Source of the DNA: Aedes albopictus
Lineage: Eukaryota; Arthropoda; Insecta; Diptera; Culicidae
Direction of reading: 5' to 3'
Length of the DNA: 64,000 bases
NCBI RefSeq assembly: GCF_035046485.1
Contig: NC_085137.1
Location: forward strand, 310,197,164-310,261,163
Below the pieces are notes generated by a model. That model saw only the letters and a program-made list of their open reading frames with translations, ran no database searches and was not told the origin of the DNA. Within the stretch, counting starts at the first letter, position 1. The number at the start of each line of letters is the position of its first letter. This document shows positions 1 to 11,824 of this stretch, in pieces. The translations under genes and the position numbers were made by a program.

Positions 1-323
1 ATGGGTATAAAGAAGTTGGTCAATTTATTCTGCACATATCGCAATTGGCTATAATTATAGAGCCTAGGTGTTCAGCAAGGCGATTTTTTTTCTTATTATA
101 GAGGTTTTAAACCTTCTGATTCATGAGCCAGTTTACGAGACGTTTCGGATCAGCTGATCGCTAATTTCATGAATAAAAATTTGACAGGAGGTCGCGTCCA
201 AGCCCGTGAGTGTGAATATCAATAGCAACACTGTTGTCGTTTCGTAAAATAGACTACAGTCGAGTTTCTTACTAAACGAACTCCTATTTAACACGAACTC
301 CTACTAGACAGGGGTGAGCGTTA
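1..323. other. Unassigned leading sequence
   Basis: No open frame, RNA gene or repeat boundary is recognised here. It is AT-rich intergenic-type sequence running up to the TTA target duplication of the first MITE. Confidence 0.5.
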
Positions 324-937
324 TAGGAGACAAAGAGCTTATGGGATTTCGGCTTTTTGGGGGTGTGGCTTATTATCTCGGGTGTGTTAAGAGTTAGTGC
401 AATACTTTCTACGGCTAAGTTTTAGGGCTTGATAAGATCTACCATTTAGAACTTTGGTTCATATGATTAGTTGCCAACTTGGCCGCTAGAGGGACCATCA
501 ACAGTTTGATGCTAAATTGAACTACAGGAACCATATGAGGTTGTCAAGCAAATGTTACGATATACGACAGCTCAAGACTCTGATAATTTGGAAGGATAGT
601 GTCTTCAAAAAAGTTGTTGGGTACGCCAATTACTTACTGACGATGAGTTGCGAAGTTCGAAATTCCTCCACTGGGTGGTGCTAGTGAGCAAGTAAATTTT
701 CAAAACCTCATATCTCAGAACCCCGATAACTTAGAAAGTTGGTGTCTTCGGCAAAGTTGTTCAGAATGACATAAACTTACATAAAAATAAACACTTGTTT
801 CGCAATTCTGCCACTAGGCAGCGCTAGTGAACGGCATCAAACTTTGCCGAAGAAAGTATTGCGCTAACTCTTAACACACCGGAGATAATAGGCCACACCC
901 CCAAAAAGACGAAATCCCATAAGCTCTTAGTCTCCTA
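324..937. mobile_element. MITE with ~90-bp inverted ends, TTA target duplication
   Basis: The ends TAGGAGAC (324) and GTCTCCTA (937) open long imperfect inverted repeats. The left arm, roughly 324-412, is mirrored by roughly 840-937 and includes a shared block reading GAGCTTATGGGATTTCG. TTA flanks both sides (321-323 and 938-940). There is no coding capacity. A 3-bp TWA-type duplication fits a PIF/Harbinger-like non-autonomous element, but the superfamily is inferred from the TSD alone. Confidence 0.75.
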
Positions 938-1708
938 TTAAGCGGATTCCTATTGCGCCCCCCGACCAGTGATCTTATAAGAGTCTCGACTGTATTCGGA
1001 GCAAGCCGATGCCGGTGGCTACGGGTTCGATCATGAAGTCATAGATCACCATAGAATGTTTTTTTTATTATTTCATGTCATGTCAATTTTTAAGATAGGG
1101 TCGTCCGAAAAATCAAGACTCATCAAAATACAGTGGTGACGACCCGACTATGTCTACCTCCGATTTTGTGAGCCTGTAATACCCCGGACAGATATGTGAT
1201 ACGAGTGTAATTCCTGTACAACGGTACGCAGTATCAAGAAAATTTTAACAAGACTGACTTGAACTGAGAGAATTTTCAGTAAGGGACTCATTTCAAGCGC
1301 AATTGGCTTCTTTAGCGGTGTTGAAATAATTCCATATTCAGAATCTGCATGCGAAACTGAGCCGAAATCCAAATTTTCATGAATTTTGGTGCCCGGGAAC
1401 CTTGTCTTGCCTACTGCGTTTTTTTACGTTTCAAGTTTCTAGCCAAGACCCAAGTCCCCGGTCAAAATGTATTGAAAATCGATTTTCAAAAACTTTAAAA
1501 TTTGCCATGTTTTTTGCCCCATAAACCTTCCTTGGGTAAAAACTAACAGAACAAAACTAAGACGATCAAAATCGGACCTTCCGTTCGCAAGTTATGCGCG
1601 GTCCCACGTATGCCACTGCATTTTTATATATATAGATAATTAATCCAGTTGATGCGTTTCAGTTACAAATATTAATTACCAATCTCGCGAAACTTAAAAA
1701 AGGCCAAA
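938..1708. other. Unassigned intergenic stretch
   Basis: No gene is recognised. A GGTTCGATC string near 1025 faintly resembles a tRNA B box, so a decayed SINE head is possible, but no A box or tail is convincing. Confidence 0.4.
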
Positions 1709-1710
1709 TA

Positions 1711-1912
1711 CACGCGATTCTTTTTTGCCCGGGTCTTGTTTTTGCTATAACTCAGTCAATTTTTAACCGATTCTCATGAAATTTTGTACACGGATAGTAC
1801 TAATCTAGGTACTAATCGTGCCTACATATGTAAAAAAAATTCATAAGAATCGGTTGAAAATTGACGGAGTTATAGCAAAAACCAGACCCGTGAAAAAAAA
1901 AAGAATCGGGTG
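1711..1912. mobile_element. TA-flanked foldback MITE, copy a
   Basis: The arms pair along almost their whole length around a centre near 1810. TA flanks both ends (1709-1710, 1913-1914). The arms contain GCTATAACTCAGTCAATTTT, a core also found in the foldbacks at 11825, 24135 and 43159. Non-coding; mobilised in trans if at all. Confidence 0.75.
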
Positions 1913-1914
1913 TA

Positions 1915-3667
1915 TACCTACTTCCTAGCCTAAATCTCGTCCCAATATGAAAAATGTATGAACGATAATCTACGAGTGAGAAGGGGCTGAGATGAGTAAA
2001 ACTTGGTCTACGTAGTTTATAAACGGTTTGGATTGTTACAAGTATTTATACTGAGGTTTATGTGAAAGGTTTCCAGCTAGGATTGCTTCAGGAGCTGCTG
2101 CGGGATTCTTCCAGGGATTTCTCCAAAATTCTCTTTATTGTTTGTGATGGGATTCCTCCAAATAGTCTTGTTGCGATTCATCCATGAACACCTCAGCATG
2201 ATCTCCCGGATAAAAACTAACCATAGGGTATTTGGTGAAAACCATTCCTGTACCATACAGTGTACCAGCTACAATATAGTGTATTGTAATGGAATGGTTC
2301 GCTAAAAGCTTTGCACATTGGTAGCTATTATACATTTACATCCGATCTTTATGTAACAATATATTATACTGTTTTTCTTACGTTTGAACCATTCACTATT
2401 CCGAAACAATCTTTTTCCGTGCATTTTTAATTTTTTATTCAGTTTATGATTTTTTCCGTGCTTTGTTTTGTTGATGTCCGTGACATTTTTGTTGCAAAGG
2501 AAATGAAAGAGAAAAAAGTGAATAAGTTGAAACATCTATTTAAAGTCAATAACATGTTTAAATAAAGTGGTAAACCAGGTGTCCTAAGGACTGCATATCC
2601 AAGAGATATGGTGGGCTAGGTATGTAGAGTGCGATGAGAGGAATACGAATGTTGGTCAACCCGGAAAGACGCAGGCCAGATTACCGTAAATCAGTGGATG
2701 AGTTCAATACTATTCTTTCTATTCTTCTCTCATGTGAAATTGCCTTGTACAACAACCGAATTAAATGCGATTTATCTTTGACATTTTTAACATAAGGACT
2801 GAACTGGATACTGAAACGACTTCTGAAATAAGTTCGTCTTCGCTTTTTAACCTAACTTATAGTTGAATCGAACTTGACAGTTTTCTCATGAGTTGTTATG
2901 TACACATTTCATAGTTCAATCAAATTGGAGCCTCAATATTGCAATAATGGTTAAACACGCTGTAATGATACTTATGTACCTCGTCACCCACTTCATGCAA
3001 CTACATTAGTGGTCTAATAACACTTAGCGCGCTAGGCATAGTTCCATCATGCCGCTCAAAGTGTTGCCATGTTTGCAAAACCCGGTTATCTGGCTGGTGG
3101 GACATGGGAGCTTAAGCTTCAACTGTTAATGCAATGAGAGGCTACTCAGACTTAGACGAGTGTAGGTTAGTTTGGCTAGAACTGCCATTATCGAAGGAAC
3201 ATGACGAGATAATATAACATTATATGGTTTATCTAATGTAAAACAATATAACATAACAAAAGAGAACCATTCCAAAACCATGATTAAATTTATAACCAGT
3301 AGTGAAATTATAATTAAAAACAATATATTTACGGTACATTTTATTGTTTGAAACCATACGTGTACCATACAATGTACGGTATATTAAAGCCCACGTATCA
3401 GTATTTCGAACAATTCATTTACAATAAAATGTATGGTTTTGTAAAAAAATATATATGGAGAAAAATATTTTTTTTATATTGTTACGATACTTAACAACCC
3501 GTATAGTATATTGTAAAAATCTCATTTACAATTCACTGTATGGTGTCTAACATTACATCTTATTGTTTTTGTATTTTTTATTTTTACAGTGGTGTTTATT
3601 ATAACAATATGATTTTAAATAGTATTGTTACAATACAACATTCGGTTTTTCTACTGTATTTTTTATT
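1915..3667. other. AT-rich stretch with repeat debris
   Basis: No gene is recognised. Near 1995-2028 lies a partial copy of the end of the GGGGC..CCACGT MITE found at 23584. Around 2090-2140 is a short piece of the degenerate 'gaatttctcc'-type repeat that dominates 37.4-40.1 kb. AT-rich palindromic debris (ACCATAC/GTATGGT blocks) lies at 2220-2330 and 3180-3560. Confidence 0.4.
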
Positions 3668-5620
3668 CGGGCTGCCAAGGGTTCGCGCATTACCCGTGTC
3701 AACACCGAAGCACCGAAACGAAAATCGTCTCTCACCGCTGGGCGCGGATGTAAAAAGCATCTGGCGCACAAGGACTGGAGAGATTATACTAGTGCTGAAG
3801 AAGGAGGCTGCCAAGAAAGGCACCTCCTACAAAGCACTAGCTCAAAAGTTACTGGGCGAGAAAGTGTAGGTGAGAACCCTAACGGCGGAGGCGACCCTCC
3901 AGTGTAAAAACCTGGTCGAGATCACCGATGCTGAGGAGTTACAGCCGCGCTTAAGTAGCAGTGCAAGGTAGATGCACCAAGTGAATCGATCCACCTGCGA
4001 AAGGGTCCGGCAGGCACGCAGATCACCACGATCAAGCTCCCCGTAGGGGATGTGAACAAGGCGGCTGCAGTCGGCAAGAGCAAAGCAGGCTGGTCAGTGT
4101 ATCCGCTTAGCATGTACGCGCCGTAAGTGGAGTGTTTCAAGTGCTTCGAACAAGAACACAAGTCATGGGCGTGTAAAGGCCCCGTCAGGAGCAAACTCTG
4201 CAGGAAGTGCGGTGAACAAGGGTCACATGACGCGCGGACCTAAATGTCCAGGCACCCAAGGAGTTCGAACCAACCGACGATAATGCAGGTTACACAGCCA
4301 AACCTGAACCACTGTGAAGCTGCACAACAGTTGTTGTGGCAGTCAGTCTCGGAGTCAAGTACAGACATCGCCAGTACATGAAGTGATGCCTACAGAGTAG
4401 TCATGGCCAAAACGAAGGGCGCGTCAGTACCTCCAGAATGCTTCTCCGATGTGCTGCAGAAGATCATGGAAACGCTGTTCCAGCGCCACGATACAAGACC
4501 ATGGGCCCCGTCTCCTAAGACCAAACCAGCCACAGTGAGGTCACCCCTTTGGCGAACGACGAACTCATTACAATAGCGTAGTCCCTTTAGTTGAGTAAGG
4601 CTCCGGGTCCGGACGGTATCCCGACAATAGCCATCAAGGCGACCATCTAGGATAGCCCTGACATGTTCAGAATGTCTATGCAGATGTGCCTTGACAGAGG
4701 CGAATTTCCGGAGAGACCGAAAAGGCAAAGATTGGTTCTACTGCCCAAAACCTATCTGCTTTCTGGACACAACCGAAAAACTGTTGGAACGGATCATTCT
4801 GCTGATGGTCTATACCACGAAACCCGAAACCAGTTAGGCTTTCGGAAGGATCGATTGACGGTGGACGCTATCAGGGCTGTAACCAAATCGGCCGAGATAG
4901 CGAAATGAACAGAAATCTGCTATTGCGCGGTCGTCACGCTGGACGTAAAGAATGCGTTCATACATCACCTAGACGTCCCGGTTAGCCTATGCCGGATACT
5001 GGAAAGCTTCTTCTAGAATGGGCCCGGTACTATGGAACGCGGCGTATGATGGCGTACTGAGGCTCAAACTTCCACTGCGCTTAAAGCTGGTCGATGATAT
5101 TGCCCTCGTGGGATACGGCGAGTCGACAGAGGAAGGAGAACTGACAGAAACACACGCAATTGGCATAGAGGACTGGATGAGGTCGAGACATTTGGCATGA
5201 TGCCCGTAGCACTAGTAGTGGCAGAGGATGAAGAGTGCTTCTAGCCACGCGGCATAAGAGGCGCGATGCGAATCGCCAGAACATCGTCTATGCTGAAGTG
5301 GCAGAGGAAATGTGATTCCTCCAGTAAGGGTAGGGACACACAGACTCATACCGAGCGTGTTCAACGGGACGAGCAGGCCTCATGACGAGGTGAATTTTCA
5401 CTTGACACAATTTTTGTCAGGACATGAGTACTTTAGGTGGTATCTGCAAAGATTCGGACACGTAGGCTCCCCCGTATGTCCGGAGTGTGTAGACTGCGAC
5501 GAAACCGTGGCATCTGCTTTGTGAATACCCACATTTCGTGGAGCTAAGATCGAGTATGCGGTAGACATATCACGCCCGATAACGTGTAGATGAGGGAGAA
5601 GCGACTGTATTCTGTGCAAC
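3668..5620 (+). pseudogene. Decayed R1-like non-LTR retrotransposon (gag + RT remnants)
   Basis: The translated pieces follow the order expected of an R1/jockey-type element. A gag core with TRTGEIILVLKK and KALAQKLLGE (3755-3870) is followed by cysteine knuckles CFKCFEQEHKSWAC and CRKCGEQGSHDA near 4135-4230. RT fragments follow: SKAPGPDGIP near 4590, QLGFRKDR near 4830, TLDVKNAF near 4935 and LVDDIALVGYG near 5090, where VDD replaces the usual YADD. A C-terminal zinc-like segment lies near 5400-5520. The frame changes repeatedly, stops are frequent, and the endonuclease is missing between gag and RT. It is therefore an internally deleted dead copy. The R1 assignment rests on motif style and could be another gag-bearing APE clade. 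Confidence 0.7.
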
Positions 5621-5647
5621 TCGGATTTTGACGGCTACGCAGTCTTG

Positions 5648-5766
5648 TTAAATCAAAACGAGCTGTTATCTAACCCGACGTTTCGACACTTTGGATGGTC
5701 CCCCCTGAAGAAGACACCATCCAAAGTGTCGAAACGTCGGGTTAGATAACAACTCGTTTTGGTTTA
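5648..5766. repeat. Near-perfect 52-bp inverted repeat (hairpin)
   Basis: The arms 5648-5699 and 5716-5766 are almost fully complementary around a short CCCCCCTGAAGAAGAC spacer. The right arm carries GTGTCGAAACGTCGGG, which recurs at 13490-13505. The left flank (5618-5651) reappears inverted near 7797-7831. It is probably two opposed copies of one retroelement tail. Confidence 0.7.
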
Positions 5767-6002
5767 AGGTGAAGGTTGCTCGAGATCATAATAATAAGCT
5801 TGGCTTTCGCTCTAATAACCCTCTCAACCACCCACTCAAAACAAACAAATCAGACGGCGCACAGTGTAGTGTGACTTGGTCAAATAAATTAACAAAAACG
5901 TTCCAAAATGAGCTGTATTAAAATAGCAGTTGTACCTTTGAATTTTGGCACACATATGATTTATTGCATATGCCAACCAACACAATTTGTTCTTATAAAA
6001 TA

Positions 6003-6962
6003 CAGGGTGTTAGGTTCATGAGTGCAAACTTTTTAAAGGGTGATAGAGGACCATAAATGGTGAAAAAAATTGTTCTACGCATATGGTCAAATCTCAACCG
6101 TTACGTAGCTATTGAACTCCCCATGTTTTTGACTCTTATTCCCTTAACTGGCTATAACTTTAAAATGGTCAAGCTTATCGCAGTTTTTTAACCCTTATTC
6201 GAAAGATTATTGATGTTTCTATCAAATGACATCTTGGAATTGCTTGGTTTAGTTAAAGAACTAAGTTTTCTAGAGCAAAATAGCTAAAAATAGTGTGTTT
6301 TTATTCGTTTATGTCAATTATCTTTGAAACATGCGTAATAAATTAAAATTCTTTCTTTGGCAAAGTTTTGGCCCCTGTTCCACTCTACAATTCGTTCTTT
6401 GACGCCAAACTTCCAACTTTTATCATTTTCTTGCAATTTTGATTTAAATGTGCGGCACAGTGCGCAAAAGAAGGGCTTACCATGACGATTGCAAATTTAT
6501 GATCTGAAATGCGACGTTTAAATCGAAATTGCAAGAAAACGATAAGAGATAGAAGTTCAATATCAAAGAACGAATTGTAGAGTGGAACAGGGGCCACAAC
6601 TTTGCCAAAGAAAGAATTTTAAATTATTACGCATTTTTCAAAGATAATTGACAAAAACAAATTAAAACACACTACTTTTGAGCTATTTGCTCTAGAAAAC
6701 TTTGTTATTTAACTATACCAATCGGTTCAAAGATTCCATTTGTTAGAAAATTCAATAATCTTTCGAATAAGGGTCAAAAAACTGCAATAGGTTTGACCAT
6801 TTTCAAGTTATAGCCAGTTAAGACAATAAGAGTCAAAAAGATGGAGAGTTCAATAACTACGTAACGGTTGAGATTTGACCATATGCGTAGAACAATTTTT
6901 TTCACCATTTATGGTCCTCTATCACCCTTTAAAAAGTTTGCACTCAGGAACCTAACACCCTG
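6003..6962. mobile_element. 960-bp full-length palindromic MITE, TA target duplication
   Basis: The ends are mirror images: TACAGGGTGTTAGGTTC at the left and its complement at the right, with TA at 6001-6002 and 6963-6964. Complementarity continues inward almost to the centre near 6480, with scattered mismatches. No transposase is encoded. TA duplication and CAGGG termini suggest a Tc1/mariner-type helper, which is inference. Confidence 0.85.
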
Positions 6963-6964
6963 TA

Positions 6965-8062
6965 TTTTTAAATTTATTTAAATCCCTACTTTGCCCAATA
7001 TTTTTACCAATTATCCCATTGTGCACCACTTTATTTACGTTTTTGTTGACAACTCTCTCCTCTCTTCTCTCGTACTTTTTCTCTCTGACCGTAGAAAACT
7101 ACCGTGTTATGGGGTGACACGTGGGGTGACATTAATTGATGTAATTTCAACTCATAAACAGCGAACGATTGTCCTGTTATCTATTGAAATCACATTGGCA
7201 GTATGATATTTAAAATAGTTAAAAATATTAACAAAATAACAGCCTTGTTTCATGATAAACATGAACTGCGGTTTAATCAATTTCACCGTACGTTGAACAA
7301 TATCACTCAGTTTAACGGTACGCTTTTCCGTTTTAGCGAACCGCGATGTAAATTGATCCGGGTTTTCGGCCACAAAAGTGGAAAACGCGTAAGTTTTTCG
7401 CGATAAACGGTAGGTCAGGCGAAAGTGCGGACAATTTCACGTAATCGATCAACTTATTACAGTGCTGTGTTGTGTAGAAGACTTTTAAAAAGTGATTTGA
7501 AAATAAGGGTGACGCGCTTGTCTAAGAAAAAATAGTGCAGTGTGTGCTACATTTTGGCACGAAATTGTGAAAATATTGTGAAGATTGCAAAGCAGCACTT
7601 CCTGACGGATGAAAAATATAGTTGTCTACCACAAGTAGCAACCTGAGTGCAATTTGAGAAGGTAAGCAAGTATAATTTTGAAAAATTGTTCGCTAACTTC
7701 CGCGATTCTCGATGACTATGGTGAGGGGAGGGAGGTATAAGGGAGAGAGTGGCGGCCATACTCGCTGCCATTTTGTAACCCCTGCAACTATGTCCTTAAC
7801 AAGACTGCGTAGCCGTCAAAATCCGAGCTACACCCGATAACATTATTAAAATGATGTGTACGGGGGCAGACAAGTGGGATTCCGTTACTTGAATTGAATT
7901 GAAAAAATGGCGAGCCGAACAACAGCTAGTTGAGATAGCCCAACTTCCCTATCCTTGAGTTCAACGGGTGGTGTAAGTACTAGCCAGGACCCGAGCCTCC
8001 AGGAGAGAGTGAACAACTTAAGGCGGTAGCTGGTGGAGCGCTTACTAATAGAGTGTGCTCAT
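6965..8062. other. Unassigned stretch with possible retroelement 5' end
   Basis: No gene is established. The sequence CTTAACAAGACTGCGTAGCC with its continuation near 7797-7831 is the inverted copy of 5618-5651. Around 7985-8050 a short frame reads SLQERVNNLRR, reminiscent of the coiled-coil start of a non-LTR gag, but it stops almost at once. Confidence 0.35.
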
Positions 8063-8064
8063 TA

Positions 8065-8762
8065 GACTGGGTCAACAAAGTCGATTTTTTGGAACAAAGC
8101 TTTTTCGATTCATTCTAGCGTCCAAAGTAACTGTGCAAAATTTGGGAGCGATTGGTTGCTTCCCCGTTTTCCGCATTGCGATTGAAATTTGTATGGGATT
8201 TAGTATGGGAAAACGTGCTTTTTTGCATTTTTCTCACAAATTGAAATTTTTCGTCTAAAACAATCTAACCAATGACGGTAAAGTATAGCCTTGGATATGC
8301 CGAAAAACTCTGCCGAAGACCGCAAAGTGATCCGACTCTTGTAAAAAAAGTTATAACGTACAGATTGCCCGGTGGTGCTTAACATTTAACATGTAAAGGA
8401 ATAACATCAATAATAAAATCTCAATTTTTGGCCTAAGTTACCAGGCGAATAACTTTTTTCACAAGCGTCGGATCTCTTTGCGGTCTTCGGCAAAGTTTTT
8501 CGGCATATCCTGGGCTATACTTTAACGACATGAGTTACATGGTATTGGACAAAAGAATTTAACTTATGAGTAAAATGCAAAAAAGTACGTTTTCCCATAT
8601 TAACTTCCATACAAATTTCAATCGCAATGCGGAATACGGGGACGCAACCAATCGCTCCCAAATTTTGCACAGTTATTTTGGACACAAATATAGATTGATA
8701 AAGCTTTGTTCCGAGTTGATACGATCAAATTTAAAGTTTCTCCATACAACGTTGACCCACTC
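8065..8762. mobile_element. 698-bp foldback MITE, TA target duplication
   Basis: GACTGGGTCAAC at the left pairs with GTTGACCCACTC at the right, and both ends are flanked by TA (8063-8064, 8763-8764). The inner arms also pair, for example GCGGTCTTCGGCAAAG near 8480 against its complement near 8310. The element at 20613-21311 is a related copy of nearly equal length. Confidence 0.8.
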
Positions 8763-8934
8763 TAGTGCTCATGTAACCCCCCGCCCCCTCCCCCCCCCTT
8801 CTCGAAGTCATCCCGCGAAGGTAATAAAGAGAGAGAATGAGTTTTTAATGGGTCGATCCCCATAGAATCCGAGGAACCACCTTTTGGGTATCTGATCAGC
8901 AGATTTTGTCATTCTATAAAAAAGAACTACAACA

Positions 8935-9080
8935 CCAAAGTTCCATCAGTGCAGGAGATAGAAAAAGGCCATCTGAAGCATGAAATCGAACAGAGCCCCG
9001 GGGTTTATCGCATACCAGCTGAAATGCTCAAAGCTGTATCAACTATTCTGCAACATATTTATAATGATTATCCAAGATAC
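8935..9080 (+). pseudogene. Short non-LTR RT fragment
   Basis: A frame reading VPSVQEIEKG ... IPAEMLKAVS matches in style the RT stretch just before domain 1 (VxxAIxxLKxxKAPGxDGIPAEMLK) of APE-type non-LTR elements. The lysine-rich motif is damaged and nothing downstream continues. It is a tiny relic. Confidence 0.45.
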
Positions 9081-10133
9081 AAACTGTGCCCACCCTAAGG
9101 CTTGACAACGAAGTATTGCTGCTTAGGGCTACAACACAATTATGGACGGACATGATGGCAGTGTGCGGACTCCCGATTGAAGTGGATACCGCACTTACTT
9201 CCTTCCTTGTTATGGTTCATTTATGCAATTTTCAGCGAATGTCTCTAGGGTTACAGATGACTTTGGAAGAGATGCCCATTCGAACTGTGCACTTGACGAT
9301 TGGTGAGGTAGCAACAGTACCGATTGAACCAGCTCAAAGCTCCACGTGCGTTTTCGTAGGTAGGTATAGGCGATGAGATGGTGTGAAACAGTGTTCTCGT
9401 AACTTTCGTACACACAATCCGCGCCGGCATGGCGCGTATGGAAGCTGAAGCTTTTTGGATTCAGCGCTCTGGTGGTGGTGATGGCGTGGTGTGCTACAAC
9501 TTTAGATGTATCGTAATGATGAAGTTTTGTGTCGTGTTGTTTGTCCAGCTTTGTTTTGTTGGATTGGGGGCCTACATATTTGTGAATGTGTGAATAGGGT
9601 GAAATGTGGCGGCTTTTGTGGGTTGATTGTGTGAGATAATTAGGCTCTTTAATTTCGCAATCATTGCTTTTCTATCTGTTATCTCATACGAGTGGCATAA
9701 TTATCTCATTGACGAATTAGATGATGGAAAATCCACACAAATGGACCATTCAAAGTCTATGTGATCTATTGTCGCCTGATTTTGGTTGATAGATAGAGAA
9801 ATAGGAATAAGAATTTGAATTAGGTACTCTAAAGGTACAATCCCTTATTTAACCAACATTGCAATGATATTTTTATTTCTCTTTGATTGGATTGCAGTTT
9901 AACAGAATTTCATCACAATTTGTAATCAGGCGTTGTTCAAACAAAAGTGGAGAAGTTATTCAGCATTATTCTGTCCTAGCGTAATACAGGCTTTAAAGTC
10001 GGAAGTAACCTGTGTTATATCAGCCTCATATTAAACATGTATTCAGTTATGATAACCTGCTGAAAGTAATAACAAATAGACGTGCGAGATGCAATTATAG
10101 CTCAATCGTATTTTTTTTTGTTTCATCTAAACA
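9081..10133. other. Unassigned intergenic stretch
   Basis: No gene, repeat boundary or RNA gene is recognised. Open frames of 60-96 codons occur but lack any family motif. Confidence 0.4.
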
Positions 10134-10305
10134 CATTGATTGATTGATTTATCTTTATTTGAGAGACTTTCAGCCCTTGGCCCCTAAACACATTTGTAAC
10201 ACACCCGCTCTTCTAAAAAAAATGAACTGGGAATTTGAGCTCATGATCTCCCAATCCCCCGTCGCATGCCTTGCCGTCTACGCCATCCTGGAACTGGGAA
10301 GTCGG
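10134..10305 (-). mobile_element. tRNA-derived SINE
   Basis: On the minus strand a tRNA-like head reads GGCGTAGACGGCAAGGCATG (A-box region), followed by GAGCTCAAATTCCC (B box). The copy ends in an AATAAAGATAAATCAATCA tail. This is the usual plan of a short tRNA-head SINE, transcribed by RNA polymerase III and mobilised by a LINE. I see no clear target duplication. Confidence 0.6.
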
Positions 10306-11405
10306 TCGCTGAGAGTGAAACATCTTCACAAAGCTGAGAAAGATTAATATTCAGATTTATAGAAGGTTTTTTTCCGGTTGGGTACATTTCCACTGCGACC
10401 AATTGTTGATCTATTGTGGTGGGCCCCTATTTAATATATATGCCATATGCCAGTGTGTCATATCACTATGAGTTAAGTGATTCCACTTGCTGACTGTAGG
10501 CATTATCCCAGTACGGTATTACAGATCGAATAAAATGTATAACCTTGCTAGGAGAAGTCATCCATACGTCTGATGGTTGTATTACACTCTTATCGAAATA
10601 TATACACCTTTTATGGAAAAGTACATCACAGCTGCACAATAAATGCTCCGAATCTTCCTTATAGAAGGTTAGAAATATTACCAAAAAAAAGTTGTGAAGA
10701 TGACTGAACCTCTGAAATTGCTTCGAAAATAAATATATGTTTCAAATATTTAGTATTGGTGTACAACAATTAACAATCGAAGCGTGTTAATCAAACAAAT
10801 TAATCATAAATCCGTTTACATAGCTTACTGTTAAACCATTATTGAACGTATATACAATTGCTGAATAGCATAGCATAGCATGAATACTTGCACAAATCTT
10901 TGATGGAGTTGCAAAGTTGAAAATATCCATTGACATTGCTGATGTCGCTACTATCTACAATGTCATAAATTCACTCAGCTCCACACACCTGGCAGAGTCC
11001 TTGCAAGCATTTATAAATCCTTTCATCAACTTAGAAAGAGCCCAGAACTGAAGCAGCTTCCAATAGAAGAAAAGATGTTGAAAATAGCGAATTTTCAACT
11101 TATATGCAGTTATATAGCAAATAAATACTGAAGTAGAATTATTCATAAATGAATAATATTGGAAAGATCTTACCAATTGTTCTGTGGTTTTTGTGGTTCA
11201 ATGCCGATCATCTAATTGTCTTGATTAATGTTCTTCTCTGCAAAGAACAACACAATACTCAGCAATGAACAACACAATACTGAGCACTAAACACTCGCGT
11301 ATCTATTGTTTTGATTTTCACGCGAGACAATAACGAACGCGATCGATTATGATGAGATACTCACCCCTTACAGGAGCGATGCATGCACAGCAAAGAACAA
11401 CACAA
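10306..11405. other. Unassigned AT-rich stretch
   Basis: No gene is recognised. A short direct repeat (AACAACACAATACTGAGCA-like) recurs around 11245-11290 and 11395. Confidence 0.4.
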
Positions 11406-11407
11406 TA

Positions 11408-11605
11408 CAGTCAGGTTTTTTTTTACGCGGGGGATACGTACCGCGTAAAAAAAAAACTCAGTTCAAAATTCGAAAAACCGCGTAAAAAAAGTCTCACCAT
11501 TTCTCGACGAATCATGCAAAAATAAGACGATGAAATTTTTTTTTGTATGGAGTTTTTTTTTACGCGGCCGCGTAAATGAAAACCGCGTAAAAAAAGACCT
11601 GACTG
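11408..11605. mobile_element. 198-bp MITE with ACGCGG-rich ends, TA target duplication
   Basis: CAGTCAGG plus a T-run and ACGCGG at the left mirrors CCGCGT, an A-run and CCTGACTG at the right. TA lies at 11406-11407 and 11606-11607. ACGCGG or CCGCGT occurs several times inside. It is a compact non-autonomous DNA element, probably Tc1/mariner-mobilised. Confidence 0.85.
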
Positions 11606-11824
11606 TACTCTGAACGTATCTACAGTTGCTGAAGTACTAAAAATCAGAAACATTTGTCTGACTTACATAAACCACAATAATCAGCTTTCGAAAACTGTAG
11701 AACATAAGTTTTTTAACGTGTAGAAAAAAGTTCTTCTTCAGCTTATACCAAAGCTAGTAAGAATATCGAACAAACAAAAATTGCTAACGTTTGTTAAGCT
11801 TGTAATTAAATCGTTGTTCACATA

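Noticed and set aside
1154..1372. 72-codon minus frame
   Set aside because: Short, no motif, lies in unassigned sequence next to MITE debris.
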